NCBI GenBank assembly: GCA_008690995.1
Contig: VRMN01000007.1
Location: forward strand, 124,001-188,000
Source of the DNA: Porphyridium purpureum
Taxonomy: Eukaryota > Rhodophyta > Bangiophyceae > Porphyridiales > Porphyridiaceae
DNA length: 64,000 bases
Direction: 5' to 3'
In this document: positions 56,071 to 64,000 of the stretch, in pieces
Layout: each line of letters opens with the position of its first letter
Position numbering within the stretch: the stretch's first letter is position 1
Translations under genes and position numbers: made by a program
The notes under the pieces: generated by a model
Told to the model about the DNA's origin: nothing
Database searches by the model: none
Seen by the model: only the letters and a program-made list of their open reading frames with translations

Positions 56071-57045
56071 ATGGCAGAAATTGGGAAAATGCAGAACGAC
56101 CCGGACTTTGTTCTGGAAGTGCTTGCCGGGCCGTCGGCGCCAGAGCTCGTGCCGCAGAAGCGCGAGGATGGCGTGGCGGTGTATAAAAAGTATGGGCCGG
56201 ATAACGAGCCCAAGCGCTTTATCATCAAAGCGGCGCACCTGAGCACCGACGATTGGCGCATTTGGGACCACAAGACGGGCAAACTCGTGTATAATGGGCA
56301 CCATCCGGGCAAGAATCCGGTGGGCTCTATCGATAAACTCGGTACCGCGCACCAGTCGGACCGCTATTCGCGCGGCGGCGAGTGGGAGTCGTATGCAGAC
56401 GTGACGGGTCATCAGGGGTACCCGAACTTTAAGATTCGACCCAAGACGTTGTCGCGCCACGGCACGCAATACTTGATTGACAACCACGAGAAACGCGTCA
56501 TGAATGTGTCGAAGCAGAGCATGATCAAGACAGGCTCGCTCAGGCCTGGCTTTGACGTTTGCGTCGGGGAAGGCGATGAGAAAGTGTATCACACCACGGG
56601 TGACCTGATGGAGCGCACGATGCAGATTTTCAATGAGCGCGAGGAGGTGGTATGCTTTGTGCAGCGCAGCGGTGTGTCTTTGATCCAGAACGCGGCGTTT
56701 GGCAACGGCAGTGAGTATCTGATCGATGTGGCCCCGGGAGTGGACTGCTCAACCATGCTTATTATTATTCTGGGCATCAAGCAAGTGGGTGCCCATTTCG
56801 CCAAAGACGCCCTGGGCAACTGGGTGACAGATCCCTTCAAGGATGCTGTGGTGGATGGCGTTATTGATAACACAGGCGAGCTCGGCCAGGCGGCTGTGCA
56901 AGCGAACAACAAGGCGGTCGGTCACGCCGACAAGGTCGCGGACAAAGGACATGGTCGCCACCTGCCGCTCAACGTCAAGTTGCCACCGGACGCCAAGAAG
57001 AAGCTTATGAATACTGCCAAGGACTACAAGGGTTTTGGTAAGTAA
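56071..57045 (+). CDS. LURP-one/tubby-C2-like protein A
   Basis: The product has 324 residues from the ATG at 56071 (MAEIGKMQNDPDFVLEVLAG), which matches the start of paralog B. The pattern WRIWDHKTGKLVYNGHHPG then QYLIDNHEKRVMNVSKQSM then EYLIDVAPGVDCSTMLIIIL resembles the LURP-one-related fold, a tubby-like beta barrel ending in a hydrophobic helix (VAPGVD plus a run of aliphatic residues). Plant LOR proteins act in defence; tubby-like domains bind phosphoinositides. The first 45 residues and the Lys-rich C-terminus (KLPPDAKKKLMNTAKDYKG) are outside the barrel. Paralog B lies 142 bp downstream on the other strand, so the pair is an inverted duplication. The family call is by pattern only. 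Confidence 0.68.
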   Translation: MAEIGKMQNDPDFVLEVLAGPSAPELVPQKREDGVAVYKKYGPDNEPKRFIIKAAHLSTDDWRIWDHKTGKLVYNGHHPGKNPVGSIDKLGTAHQSDRYSRGGEWESYADVTGHQGYPNFKIRPKTLSRHGTQYLIDNHEKRVMNVSKQSMIKTGSLRPGFDVCVGEGDEKVYHTTGDLMERTMQIFNEREEVVCFVQRSGVSLIQNAAFGNGSEYLIDVAPGVDCSTMLIIILGIKQVGAHFAKDALGNWVTDPFKDAVVDGVIDNTGELGQAAVQANNKAVGHADKVADKGHGRHLPLNVKLPPDAKKKLMNTAKDYKGFGK

Positions 57046-57187
57046 GAATAATACTCGGTCGTCGTGTTGCGTTGGTGGGAATGAAGAATGCTGGGAAGAA
57101 ATAACCTAGAAAAATCAAACGATTTGGAACTTGCACGGAAGCCAGTGACGCGGAGATCACAAGCAAGAATAAATCACACAGTTTGAA

Positions 57188-58156
57188 TCACTTGCCAAGC
57201 CCTTTGTAGTCAGAGCTCTGCATCGACTGCTTTGCGCCTGGCGGCAGTTTCGCATTCACCGGAAGCTTGTGGCCATGGCCCTTATCGACGACCTTATCCG
57301 CGTGTTTCACGGCATCATTGTTCATCTCCACGGCCAACTGCCCGAGGTCGCCCGTGCTCTCGACAATGGTGTCCGCGAGCTCCTCCTTGAACGGATCGAC
57401 GACCCAGTTATCAAACGCGTCTTTGATCGCATGCGAGCCGACCTGCTTAATTCCAATAAGCATCATAAGCACAGTACTACAGTCGACGCCCGGTGCGACG
57501 TCCACGAGCACCTCAGACCCGGCGCCAAACGCCGCGTTCAAGATCAGACTCGTGGCGGACTTTTGCACAAAAGCAATGACCTCGTCCTTCGCGTTGCAAA
57601 TCTGCATGGTACGCTCGATCAAATCACCCAGTGTGTGGTACACGACCTCGTCGTCATCGCCGCGGCCGATGTTGTACCCGGGGCGCAGCGACATTGTTTT
57701 AATCTTGCTCTGCTTGGACACATTCATCACTCGCTTCTCGTGGTTGTCAATAATATACTGACGGCCGTGCCTGGAAAGCGTCTTTGGTCGCACTTTAAAG
57801 CTGGGATAACCTTGATGCCCCGTCACATCGCAGTAGCTTTCCCACTCGCCACCCCTTTCGTACCTGTTTGACTGGTTTGACGATCGCAGCAGGTCAACGG
57901 ACCCCACGGGGTTCTTCCCCGGGTGGTGCGAGTTATACACCAGTTTCCCCGTCGCATGGTCCCAGATACGCCAGTCATCCATACTCAAGTGCGCCGCCTT
58001 CATAATGAAGCGCTTCGGCTCATTGTCCGGCCCATACTTTTTATACACCTCAATCCCGTCCTCGCGCTTCTGCGGCACCAGCTCGGGCGCCGGCGGCCCG
58101 GCCAGCACCTCCAGAGCAAAGTCCGGGTCATTCTGCATCCTCCCTATCTCCGCCAT
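57188..58156 (-). CDS. LURP-one/tubby-C2-like protein B
   Basis: The product has 322 residues from the ATG at 58156 (MAEIGRMQNDPDFALEVLAG). The tracked frame extends upstream to a TTG, but homology with paralog A ends exactly at this Met. It shares the same barrel features: WRIWDHATGKLVYNSHHPGK, RQYIIDNHEKRVMNVSKQSK and EVLVDVAPGVDCSTVLMMLI. By eye roughly three quarters of residues match A. The ends differ (LPPGAKQSMQSSDYKGLGK). Its promoter has the GCTCGTTTTATTATG element, which A lacks, so the two copies are probably regulated differently. Function unknown. Confidence 0.68.
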   Translation of the reverse strand: MAEIGRMQNDPDFALEVLAGPPAPELVPQKREDGIEVYKKYGPDNEPKRFIMKAAHLSMDDWRIWDHATGKLVYNSHHPGKNPVGSVDLLRSSNQSNRYERGGEWESYCDVTGHQGYPSFKVRPKTLSRHGRQYIIDNHEKRVMNVSKQSKIKTMSLRPGYNIGRGDDDEVVYHTLGDLIERTMQICNAKDEVIAFVQKSATSLILNAAFGAGSEVLVDVAPGVDCSTVLMMLIGIKQVGSHAIKDAFDNWVVDPFKEELADTIVESTGDLGQLAVEMNNDAVKHADKVVDKGHGHKLPVNAKLPPGAKQSMQSSDYKGLGK

Positions 58157-58275
58157 GACGACCAGCCGCCACCCAACACCACTTCTCCAACCAACAAGCC
58201 CAACCACTCCCTCGTTGCTCTCAAGTGCTCGTCCAAACCGCTGCTCGCACCTCAAACGTTGAAACGGCAATCAAT

Positions 58276-58302
58276 CATAATAAAACGAGCATATTTTAGT
58301 AG
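58276..58302 (-). promoter_or_regulatory. GCTCGTTTTATTATG plus TTTTAGTA element of LURP-like B
   Basis: On the minus strand the element reads CTACTAAAATAT directly followed by GCTCGTTTTATTATG. Both versions of the recurrent element are side by side here. The distance to the ATG is 120 bp. Confidence 0.6.
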
Positions 58303-59413
58303 ATGAAATGAGCTCCATAATGAATGCATTCAGAACGTCACGTGCGTCTTGGGACCACGCGCAAGTTGTGTGCTTGTCGCGTGTGCCCGGTTGGGTCCTC
58401 GGCTGCGCGATCACACACGGCCGCGCGGCTTCGGCGCTGACTTTGATTTGAAGGGAAATCAAAGCCACACAAAGGTCCGAGATAATACAGCCACGGCCAC
58501 GATGTTGATGTGGACATGGACAAAGAATAAAAAGGTTGGAAAATACACAGCAGTCTTGAGAAATGTTAGGATCTTGCTTTTGATACCCGCTTGCGAGAGG
58601 AGGCAAGAGTCTGCTAGGATAAGATTCTTGATGACCAAAAGCTCGGCCATTTGATTGCGCTCGTCCAATTTGCGCGAGTCGGTTTTGACTGTGGCGGTTA
58701 TTTTATTTTGATTCTCAGGTTCACCTTTTTCTTCAGCGTACTATTCCAGCAAGCGGACAAGCGACTTATTTATGCAGGTGGCGCGCTGCGCCAGCAGAAG
58801 AGAGAGGACACCGACAGGGGCGTAAAAATGATGCAAAAGCGCGGGAAAGCGTGAAGGAGCGGCCTTCAAAGCTAGTACATCATCCACCTTGGCTTCTACA
58901 AATGGGATAGACGTCTCGTTGTCCTGAGACTTACTTCAGTCGTGCAAAGGCTCTTGGTGCACCAAAAAGCATAACAGCCACGCACCATTACCCGAATGTC
59001 TTTCGTTCGGGATCCCTTGCGCCGGGAAGCTTGGTCTTTGCCAAGCCCAAGCGAGCTGCAAAAGGATCATGGCCGATACGCGACTGTTCGAATGTTCTTG
59101 AAGCAACCTTTGAATAGGTCGGAGCTGCCATATCCGAAATTTCAAGGGTGACGGGAGGTTTGGTTGCGACAATATCTTTTGCCGACGTTCCTTGGTCTTT
59201 TCTGTTGTGTGACGCGCCGTGCATATTTTCCATAGAAAAGAAAATTGCGGGAGCCACGGCTGTCTGGTCATAGATGTAAAGTATCCATTGCAATCATTTC
59301 GATGCGAGTCAAGTGCTCGCCTTGCCTCTCCGGCTATTTCGACAGAAAACTCAGGCCGTTGCTTCGAAAACCCTCTTGAGAAAATCGTGAGCGCCCAGAA
59401 AAAAAAAAAAAAA

Positions 59414-59443
59414 ACGGTTAAACAGCCTCACGGTTTAACGGTC
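59414..59443. promoter_or_regulatory. AACGGTT / CGGTTTAACGG array
   Basis: ACGGTTAAAC and CACGGTTTAACGGTC lie within 30 bp, about 85 bp before the sorting nexin ATG. The second repeats the 3384 element (CGGTTTAACGGTC). Confidence 0.4.
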
Positions 59444-59524
59444 TGACTTTTGAACCGGTCGCCGGTTCAATTCGCAGCGAGACAGCGGGCGCTCGAGAAG
59501 GAGAGGCGGGCGGCGCGTGAGCTG

Positions 59525-62155
59525 ATGGAGTCGCAATGGCGGCCGGACTCGGGCGCGCCGGCGCCGCGCGAGGACGAGCAAGGCCAGAACCACAACTTGG
59601 ACATGCGGCGGTCGTCCGTGAAAGTGGTTTCGTTGGGCGCGACGCGGAGCGGCAGCAGCGCTGGAGAAAAGGATGAGCGTTCTGGATCGTTGGCGCAAAA
59701 GCCCGGTCCGTCGGGAGAGCATGCAGACACGCAATTGGATGACGCCGATGCGAGTCCGCATCCGCAATTTGAAGAAGTGACGGACCGTGTGCATCCATTG
59801 AGTGATCAGCCGCTGTTTGAATCGAGCATGACCGACGCGTTCGGCACCGAGCGAGACGGCGTTTGTGATATTGGTGAGGATGCAGAGGATGCGCCGTTGC
59901 AGTACGTTGTGATGAACGCAGGCGGCGTGATGGTTAATGCTGCATCGTCGCATTTATCTGAAAGCGCATCCGCTGCTCGTACTAGCAGTCAGGACACCAC
60001 CATGTCCCCGTCGAGTGGCATGAGCCCCGACCAGAATGACAACCAGGCCCAACCCCACACCCCGGGTCAAGCGCGCCTGGTGCCGCACCGTTCGGCATCG
60101 AATCTGGAGCGTCTTGTGGCCACATCTAGACTCAATGCGCTGTCTGGGATGACCGCGACAAGCATCGCGCGCGGTGATAGTGGCAATCTGGCCACGAATC
60201 GAGCTGCCAGTACGTTTGTGATTGACGACAATGGTGCGGATGATTATTCTTTGTATCCAGATCTTGATGTTCATCGAAAGCGCTCTTACAAGCCGCGAGA
60301 AGCACCGCCATCAGCATCCACAACAGCACTGGCGAGACGCGAGCCGCGAGCGGCGAGTCGAACGCACAGAAATATTCCAGAACGCGGCCGTGCCATGTTC
60401 GTAGAGACCGAGCACGATGAGATCGTTCTGGACTTGCCAAAAGCCGGCAAGAGCACACAGACGGCGCGCGAGAGAAACGCGTTCGTGGACCCCTTGAGCG
60501 AAGCAGTGTTCCGTTTGACGGAATGGAACATGCCTGACGAAGACGAGCAAAAAGCTGAAGGTGCTGCCAATGACGCCGGCAGCGCGAGCGCAGAGGCCAT
60601 GCACGGACAAGAACAAATGCGAGGTCGAGGTAGCTCGGGATTATCTTCATCTGGCTCGCTCGTTCGCGAGCCTAGCCGCGCAGGATCCAGCCGAATGACG
60701 TTTGGTAAGGCGGCGACCATAACATCCAGTGGATCAAGTACAGACGCTGAGCGCAGCATAAGCGTCGAATTTGCAAACTCCGATCGTGGTTCCGGCATCT
60801 TTGTCGTGACGACCAGCAAGAAGCGTCTCGAGACAAGTGGCGCAGGCGATGGTAGGCGCGCCGAGAGCCTGAGTGTTCGGCGCACAATAGCCGACTTTAT
60901 GTTGCTTCACAATGCGCTTCGGGACGCTCATGCCGGAGTCATTGTACCGAGCCTTCCTGAACTGGGCTTGAAAGCCCGTTCCAAATATGGTACCATGTAC
61001 GAGCAGTATCGGCGTCAGAACTTTGCGCGCTTTCTTCAAAACGTGCATGAGCACCCGCTGCTGCATGATTCGCATCTATTCCGCGCATTCCTAGGAGAAG
61101 CAGAGCAATGGCCAGCGGCTTTACATGGAGACAAGGCACAGGAACAACAGCACGAAAACCCGGCCACGAGTGGCAGTGCGATCGCTGATGCGTCAAGTGC
61201 CAGCGACGGTACCAATGCCCCATTGAAATGGGCCGAATTCAAGATCTGGCAAGCATCGCGCTCAATCAATCGCGGCCTTGAGCGCGTCCTTGACCGCGAT
61301 CAAACGACCGACGACAAGCCGAAACTGAGCAGTAATTTGCTAGATATGGACGCAGACGCAATGCTGACGGCCGGATCAGTAGTGAGCTTTGCGGAACAAA
61401 GGCTGCGGAGACTGCGCAAGTATATCCAAGAGATCAGCTCCCAAATTGCGTCATTGCAAAGGCTGAGCTGGGCATCAGCGGAACGGCGGCTGGAGCACAG
61501 GCGCTTAGTGCGCGCCATGAGCAACTCAATGCAAGCGCTTGCTTTGCACGAGGAACAGGGCAGTACGTTTGCAAGAGCACTGAGTGAGTTTGGCGAATGC
61601 ATAGCTCTAGAGCACGACCGCACGCTGAACGAGCTGAATGATATAACAAGCAGTGGTGGCGCATCCATGTCGCTTGCTGAAGCGCAGCTCGATGCGTGCC
61701 TCACAGAGTTCGCCACGCAGTCGAGCGGCGCGTACGAAATCATAGTGCAGCGCATGCATGACCAGGAGGCGTACGAGCACGCACTCGATCGCTATACCAA
61801 GCTGCGTGATAGGGCAGAGACGGATCCGAAATTTCAGCATGACCCGGTTGCGCAGCAGGAGCGCAGGCGTGCTGCGCAGGAGCTCGCAGCCACTCGTAGC
61901 CATTATGAAAAGGTTTCGCTCAGCGCCAATGTCGAGCTGAAGCGCTTCCGTGAGCAGTGGCGTGCCGGCATTACCAAAGCGCTGCATGATGTCATGATCG
62001 AGAACCTGCTTGTTCATGCTGCGCGGCTACAAAGCTGGAACCATCTTTACGAATCATGGAATGAAATCGTCGGTCAACGCAGTGGCGGTGGCGGCGGCAG
62101 TGGTGTTAACGACGACTTGGCGGCCGAAACGCATGCAGCCGTTCAGGACAAGTGA
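59525..62155 (+). CDS. PX-BAR sorting nexin (SNX1/2, Vps5-like)
   Basis: The product has 876 residues from the ATG at 59525. Residues 1-410 are low-complexity and acidic. The PX domain (about 420-525) shows GIFVVTTSKKRLE, then SVRRTIADFMLLHNALRDAH with the RRxxDF-like phosphoinositide motif, PSLPELGLKAR in the Pro-rich loop and YRRQNFARFLQNVHEHPLL. A helical BAR domain follows (about 580-860), with KWAEFKIWQASRSINRGLE and long coiled coils. This layout is that of Vps5/SNX1-type retromer nexins, which bind PI3P endosomes and shape tubules. The N-terminal extension is longer than in most members. Its stop is 78 bp from the MCU stop. Confidence 0.85.
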   Translation: MESQWRPDSGAPAPREDEQGQNHNLDMRRSSVKVVSLGATRSGSSAGEKDERSGSLAQKPGPSGEHADTQLDDADASPHPQFEEVTDRVHPLSDQPLFESSMTDAFGTERDGVCDIGEDAEDAPLQYVVMNAGGVMVNAASSHLSESASAARTSSQDTTMSPSSGMSPDQNDNQAQPHTPGQARLVPHRSASNLERLVATSRLNALSGMTATSIARGDSGNLATNRAASTFVIDDNGADDYSLYPDLDVHRKRSYKPREAPPSASTTALARREPRAASRTHRNIPERGRAMFVETEHDEIVLDLPKAGKSTQTARERNAFVDPLSEAVFRLTEWNMPDEDEQKAEGAANDAGSASAEAMHGQEQMRGRGSSGLSSSGSLVREPSRAGSSRMTFGKAATITSSGSSTDAERSISVEFANSDRGSGIFVVTTSKKRLETSGAGDGRRAESLSVRRTIADFMLLHNALRDAHAGVIVPSLPELGLKARSKYGTMYEQYRRQNFARFLQNVHEHPLLHDSHLFRAFLGEAEQWPAALHGDKAQEQQHENPATSGSAIADASSASDGTNAPLKWAEFKIWQASRSINRGLERVLDRDQTTDDKPKLSSNLLDMDADAMLTAGSVVSFAEQRLRRLRKYIQEISSQIASLQRLSWASAERRLEHRRLVRAMSNSMQALALHEEQGSTFARALSEFGECIALEHDRTLNELNDITSSGGASMSLAEAQLDACLTEFATQSSGAYEIIVQRMHDQEAYEHALDRYTKLRDRAETDPKFQHDPVAQQERRRAAQELAATRSHYEKVSLSANVELKRFREQWRAGITKALHDVMIENLLVHAARLQSWNHLYESWNEIVGQRSGGGGGSGVNDDLAAETHAAVQDK

Positions 62156-62233
62156 CCAAAACTGAACGAAATGATGATTGTATATATAATAGCTGCTCGC
62201 GTCGCACAGGCATTTAACCTTTCCACGCCGATA

Positions 62234-63037
62234 TCAATCGACAAGCGAATCTTGCTCGCGCTCCACTCGGGCGATTCTGAGCAGGGAGAGCCGCTGCTTG
62301 ATTTCAGCGTTCATGTGAACGACCCATTCGTGGTCAATGCCCTGCGCCTGCAAAAGCTTGTTGCGATACGAGTGATACACAACAGACCACATCCCACCTA
62401 CAGTGTGGTCCTTCTTGAGTAACAGAAAGTAAATGTAAGACATGATCAGCAATGACTGACCAAAAAAGTACGTCCAGGGCTCCATGATGTCCCACGAAAA
62501 CTCGACATACGTCAAGTAGCCGAACCCGCCGATCTGCGCGGCCAAACCGATCAGGCCCGATCGCATCCAGAAGTTGGCGCGCGCCGTGGCCTGCTTCTCT
62601 ATGAGCGCAATCCTATTTTTGAAGGGCTCATACTGCGCTTCTAGCCGCTTGAGCTCGCGCTGCGCGAGCGACTCTACACACAATGAAAGAGTCGAGCTGA
62701 GCTCCGCCTTCAAGTGCTGCCGAGCGCGCGGCGTCAACACCTGACTGCTCAGCTTTCTATCCAACGTTGACGCGTGGTCAAGCAGCAACACGTCACTCTT
62801 CTCCAGCTCTTGCCGCGCTTCATCTGCGCTCAAACCAAGTGACGCTCCGATCTGCAGCGTCTCGTCCAGCGCGAGAACTGAGCTGCGGCTATTCCGCACG
62901 CGTTCACGAAACTGTTCGGCAGCCGCCGAGGCCGCAGCTGTGGATGTGGCGGAGGTTGAACTGAACCTGGACGGAGTCCACCACTTTGCGCAATGGCGGA
63001 CCGCCACTCGCCGGAATCCATCCATCCAGACACGCAT
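62234..63037 (-). CDS. MCU: Mitochondrial calcium uniporter pore subunit
   Basis: The 267-residue product starts at the ATG at 63037. Residues 1-35 are Arg/Ser/Thr-rich without acidic residues after position 7, a plausible mitochondrial presequence. Coiled coils flank the membrane part. The first membrane helix ends in VEFSWDIMEPWTYFFGQSLL, which holds the selectivity signature WDIMEP (about 181-186), followed by the second helix LLIMSYIYFLLLKKDHTV. The usual residue after DIMEP is Val or Ile-type; here it is Trp. The protein is shorter than animal MCU and lacks an obvious N-terminal beta-grasp domain. It conducts calcium into the mitochondrial matrix. It is head to head with a MAPEG gene only 46 bp away. 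Confidence 0.9.
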   Translation of the reverse strand: MRVWMDGFRRVAVRHCAKWWTPSRFSSTSATSTAAASAAAEQFRERVRNSRSSVLALDETLQIGASLGLSADEARQELEKSDVLLLDHASTLDRKLSSQVLTPRARQHLKAELSSTLSLCVESLAQRELKRLEAQYEPFKNRIALIEKQATARANFWMRSGLIGLAAQIGGFGYLTYVEFSWDIMEPWTYFFGQSLLIMSYIYFLLLKKDHTVGGMWSVVYHSYRNKLLQAQGIDHEWVVHMNAEIKQRLSLLRIARVEREQDSLVD

Positions 63038-63083
63038 ATCGTCCGTGTCCTCTCACGCCGCCCTCCATCCAATCTCGCAAACG

Positions 63084-63563
63084 ATGTCGAGAACGTTGAG
63101 AAGACCGGGCATGGAGTCGACGGCGTCCTTTGGAGGCGCGGTGACGCTATGTACGGCAGGTATGCTTGGCCTTCTGCACGTCATCCTGTCTGCCAATGTG
63201 ATCCGCACGCGCGGGGCGACGGGCGTGACAACAGGTGTCGGCGCAGAAGACTCGCTGCTCGCGCGGCGAGTCCGTGCGCACGCGAATAATGCCGAGCACG
63301 CGCCGATTTTCGTTCTTCTGCTCGGACTGGTCGAAGGGAAGGCGCGGTCGGGTGCTATGAATGACTACGTCGCTCCGGGATCGGGCCTTGGCATGTTCGT
63401 GCCGGCTCTCGCAGTCATGTTTGTGACGGGCAGGATCATGCATGCGGTCACGTTCTCGACCTTGCGCAAATCCGTCGTTGGACGTGTTGGCGGGACAGCG
63501 CTGACGCTTACGTGCATCAGCGCGGCTTCGTTGGCGGCATTGGCAACCACGATATTCTCCTGA
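63084..63563 (+). CDS. MAPEG family membrane protein
   Basis: The product has 159 residues from the ATG at 63084; the frame is open upstream, but that part overlaps the MCU gene. Four hydrophobic helices are visible. The first ends MLGLLHVILSANVIRTR, followed by RRVRAHANNAEHAPIFVLLL, whose RxHxNxxEHxP is the glutathione-site signature of MAPEG. GMFVPALAVMFVTGRIMHAV forms the third helix. MAPEG proteins include microsomal glutathione transferases and eicosanoid enzymes; this one looks like the small bacterial/plant YecN-type. Location in ER or outer organelle membranes is expected. An 18-bp palindrome follows the stop immediately. Confidence 0.85.
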   Translation: MSRTLRRPGMESTASFGGAVTLCTAGMLGLLHVILSANVIRTRGATGVTTGVGAEDSLLARRVRAHANNAEHAPIFVLLLGLVEGKARSGAMNDYVAPGSGLGMFVPALAVMFVTGRIMHAVTFSTLRKSVVGRVGGTALTLTCISAASLAALATTIFS

Positions 63564-63581
63564 TCGGGTTCGTGAACCCGA
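63564..63581. repeat. 18-bp palindrome TCGGGTTCGTGAACCCGA
   Basis: An 8-bp arm, a GT centre and its exact complement start on the first base after the MAPEG stop. A related CGAACCCGGGCG follows 15 bp further. It could be a 3'-UTR hairpin. Confidence 0.5.
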
Positions 63582-63801
63582 GCGTCGATGAGAAATCGAA
63601 CCCGGGCGTAGATGTCGCTCGATGTCACAGCAGGTCAAAGATACATTTCCTTTTTTATTTTATTTCCCCTTCCACAATGCAATGGTTCATCACGAGCGGG
63701 CTGCCATGAAACTATGCCTGCGACGGCTGCGTCCAAAGGGGACGTTCATCAGATACACTATTTTTCGCACTTGAAGTCTGCGCACAATGTGCGTTTTTGG
63801 A

Positions 63802-64000
63802 TCAAATGATCTTTTTCCCAGGCTCGATTTTTTTGCTTTCCAAGCTCAACACGTACAAGCTGTCATTCTGCCTCTTGCATCCAATGGCCTGCAGAAGGGC
63901 CGCATCTACACCGAGCACCATTCCGTGCGGATTGATTCCTAGCTCGACGGCGCCCGCTTCCTGCGCCTGGGCGGCGACGCCGAGCAGCAGCGTCTTGAGC
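63802..64000 (-). CDS. C-terminal part of an unknown protein (partial, runs off right edge)
   Basis: A minus-strand frame enters from the right edge and ends at a stop at 63802-63804, giving 65 residues. It contains LKTLLLGVAAQAQEAGAVE, then LGINPHGMVLGVDAALLQAI and CKRQNDSLYVLSLESKKIEP. The helix-then-strand pattern with an aliphatic G-V-D core vaguely recalls a PUB domain, but I would not rely on it. The stop-free run reaching the edge and the balanced composition support a real gene end. Confidence 0.5.
   Translation of the reverse strand, partial: LKTLLLGVAAQAQEAGAVELGINPHGMVLGVDAALLQAIGCKRQNDSLYVLSLESKKIEPGKKII

Larger units (their letters stand above)
58157..59524. other. Spacer between LURP-like B and the sorting nexin gene
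   Basis: Both genes point outward. Elements seen are GCTCGTTTTATTATG (58276-58290, minus strand) with TATTTTAGTAG beside it, a 16-base A run (59399-59414) and a double AACGG array (59414-59443). Frames at 58349-58854 are short and motif-free. Confidence 0.55.

Noticed and set aside
1-64000. tRNA, rRNA, CRISPR, transposon or virus-like elements
   Set aside because: I scanned for tRNA B-box-like GGTTCGANNC words with a partner A box, long terminal repeats and transposase or polymerase motifs and found none I could support.

Overview
This is nuclear DNA of a eukaryote with a compact, intron-poor genome. Almost every protein is one uninterrupted reading frame, and the families are eukaryotic: ALG6, TDP1, LCMT1, COX6B, a mitochondrial calcium uniporter, MAP65, a sorting nexin, a PLAC8 protein and a bHLH factor. 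A Rubisco-methyltransferase-like SET protein, a DUF2993 protein, two LURP-one-like proteins and a bHLH of the plant ILR3 type point to a photosynthetic lineage. My inference is a unicellular red alga such as Porphyridium; the sequence alone does not prove the species. I saw no rRNA, tRNA, CRISPR array, virus-like element or intact transposon.

Layout. Positions 1-12.9 kb are rich in carbohydrate genes: a heparinase II/III-like protein cut by the left edge, ALG6, a single-domain GT92 glycosyltransferase, a bHLH regulator, a membrane-anchored histidine phosphatase, and a large protein with two GT92 domains. Positions 12.9-25.6 kb hold COX6B and TDP1 (head to head), two tandem paralogs sharing an unrecognised acidic motif, and a two-helix membrane protein, separated by long gene-poor stretches. 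Positions 26-34.3 kb hold LCMT1 and a steryl-ester-hydrolase-like lipase (head to head), an EF-hand membrane protein, a 1.3-kb tandem segmental duplication carrying a tiny basic protein gene, and a CDCA7-type zinc finger gene whose 3' end lies at the right end of the duplicated unit.

Positions 36.4-45.6 kb hold the SET protein, a PLAC8 protein and a DUF2993 protein that share a promoter region filled by an 11-bp minisatellite, an unknown protein and an NAD kinase. Positions 46-64 kb are the densest part: a small coiled-coil protein, MAP65, a START-like protein, a class 3 lipase, an unknown possibly myristoylated protein, two convergent LURP-one-like paralogs, a PX-BAR sorting nexin, MCU, a MAPEG protein, and the C-terminal end of one more gene at the right edge.

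The genes do not form one pathway. The clearest themes are glycan metabolism at the left, lipid and membrane proteins in the middle and right, and a shared promoter grammar. A short element (GCTCGTTTTACTATG and relatives with a TTTTAGTA core) sits 90-200 bp upstream of at least seven ORF starts. Several tracked frames open at non-ATG codons, so I moved most starts to the first sensible ATG, using paralogs, promoter position and usual family length as guides.
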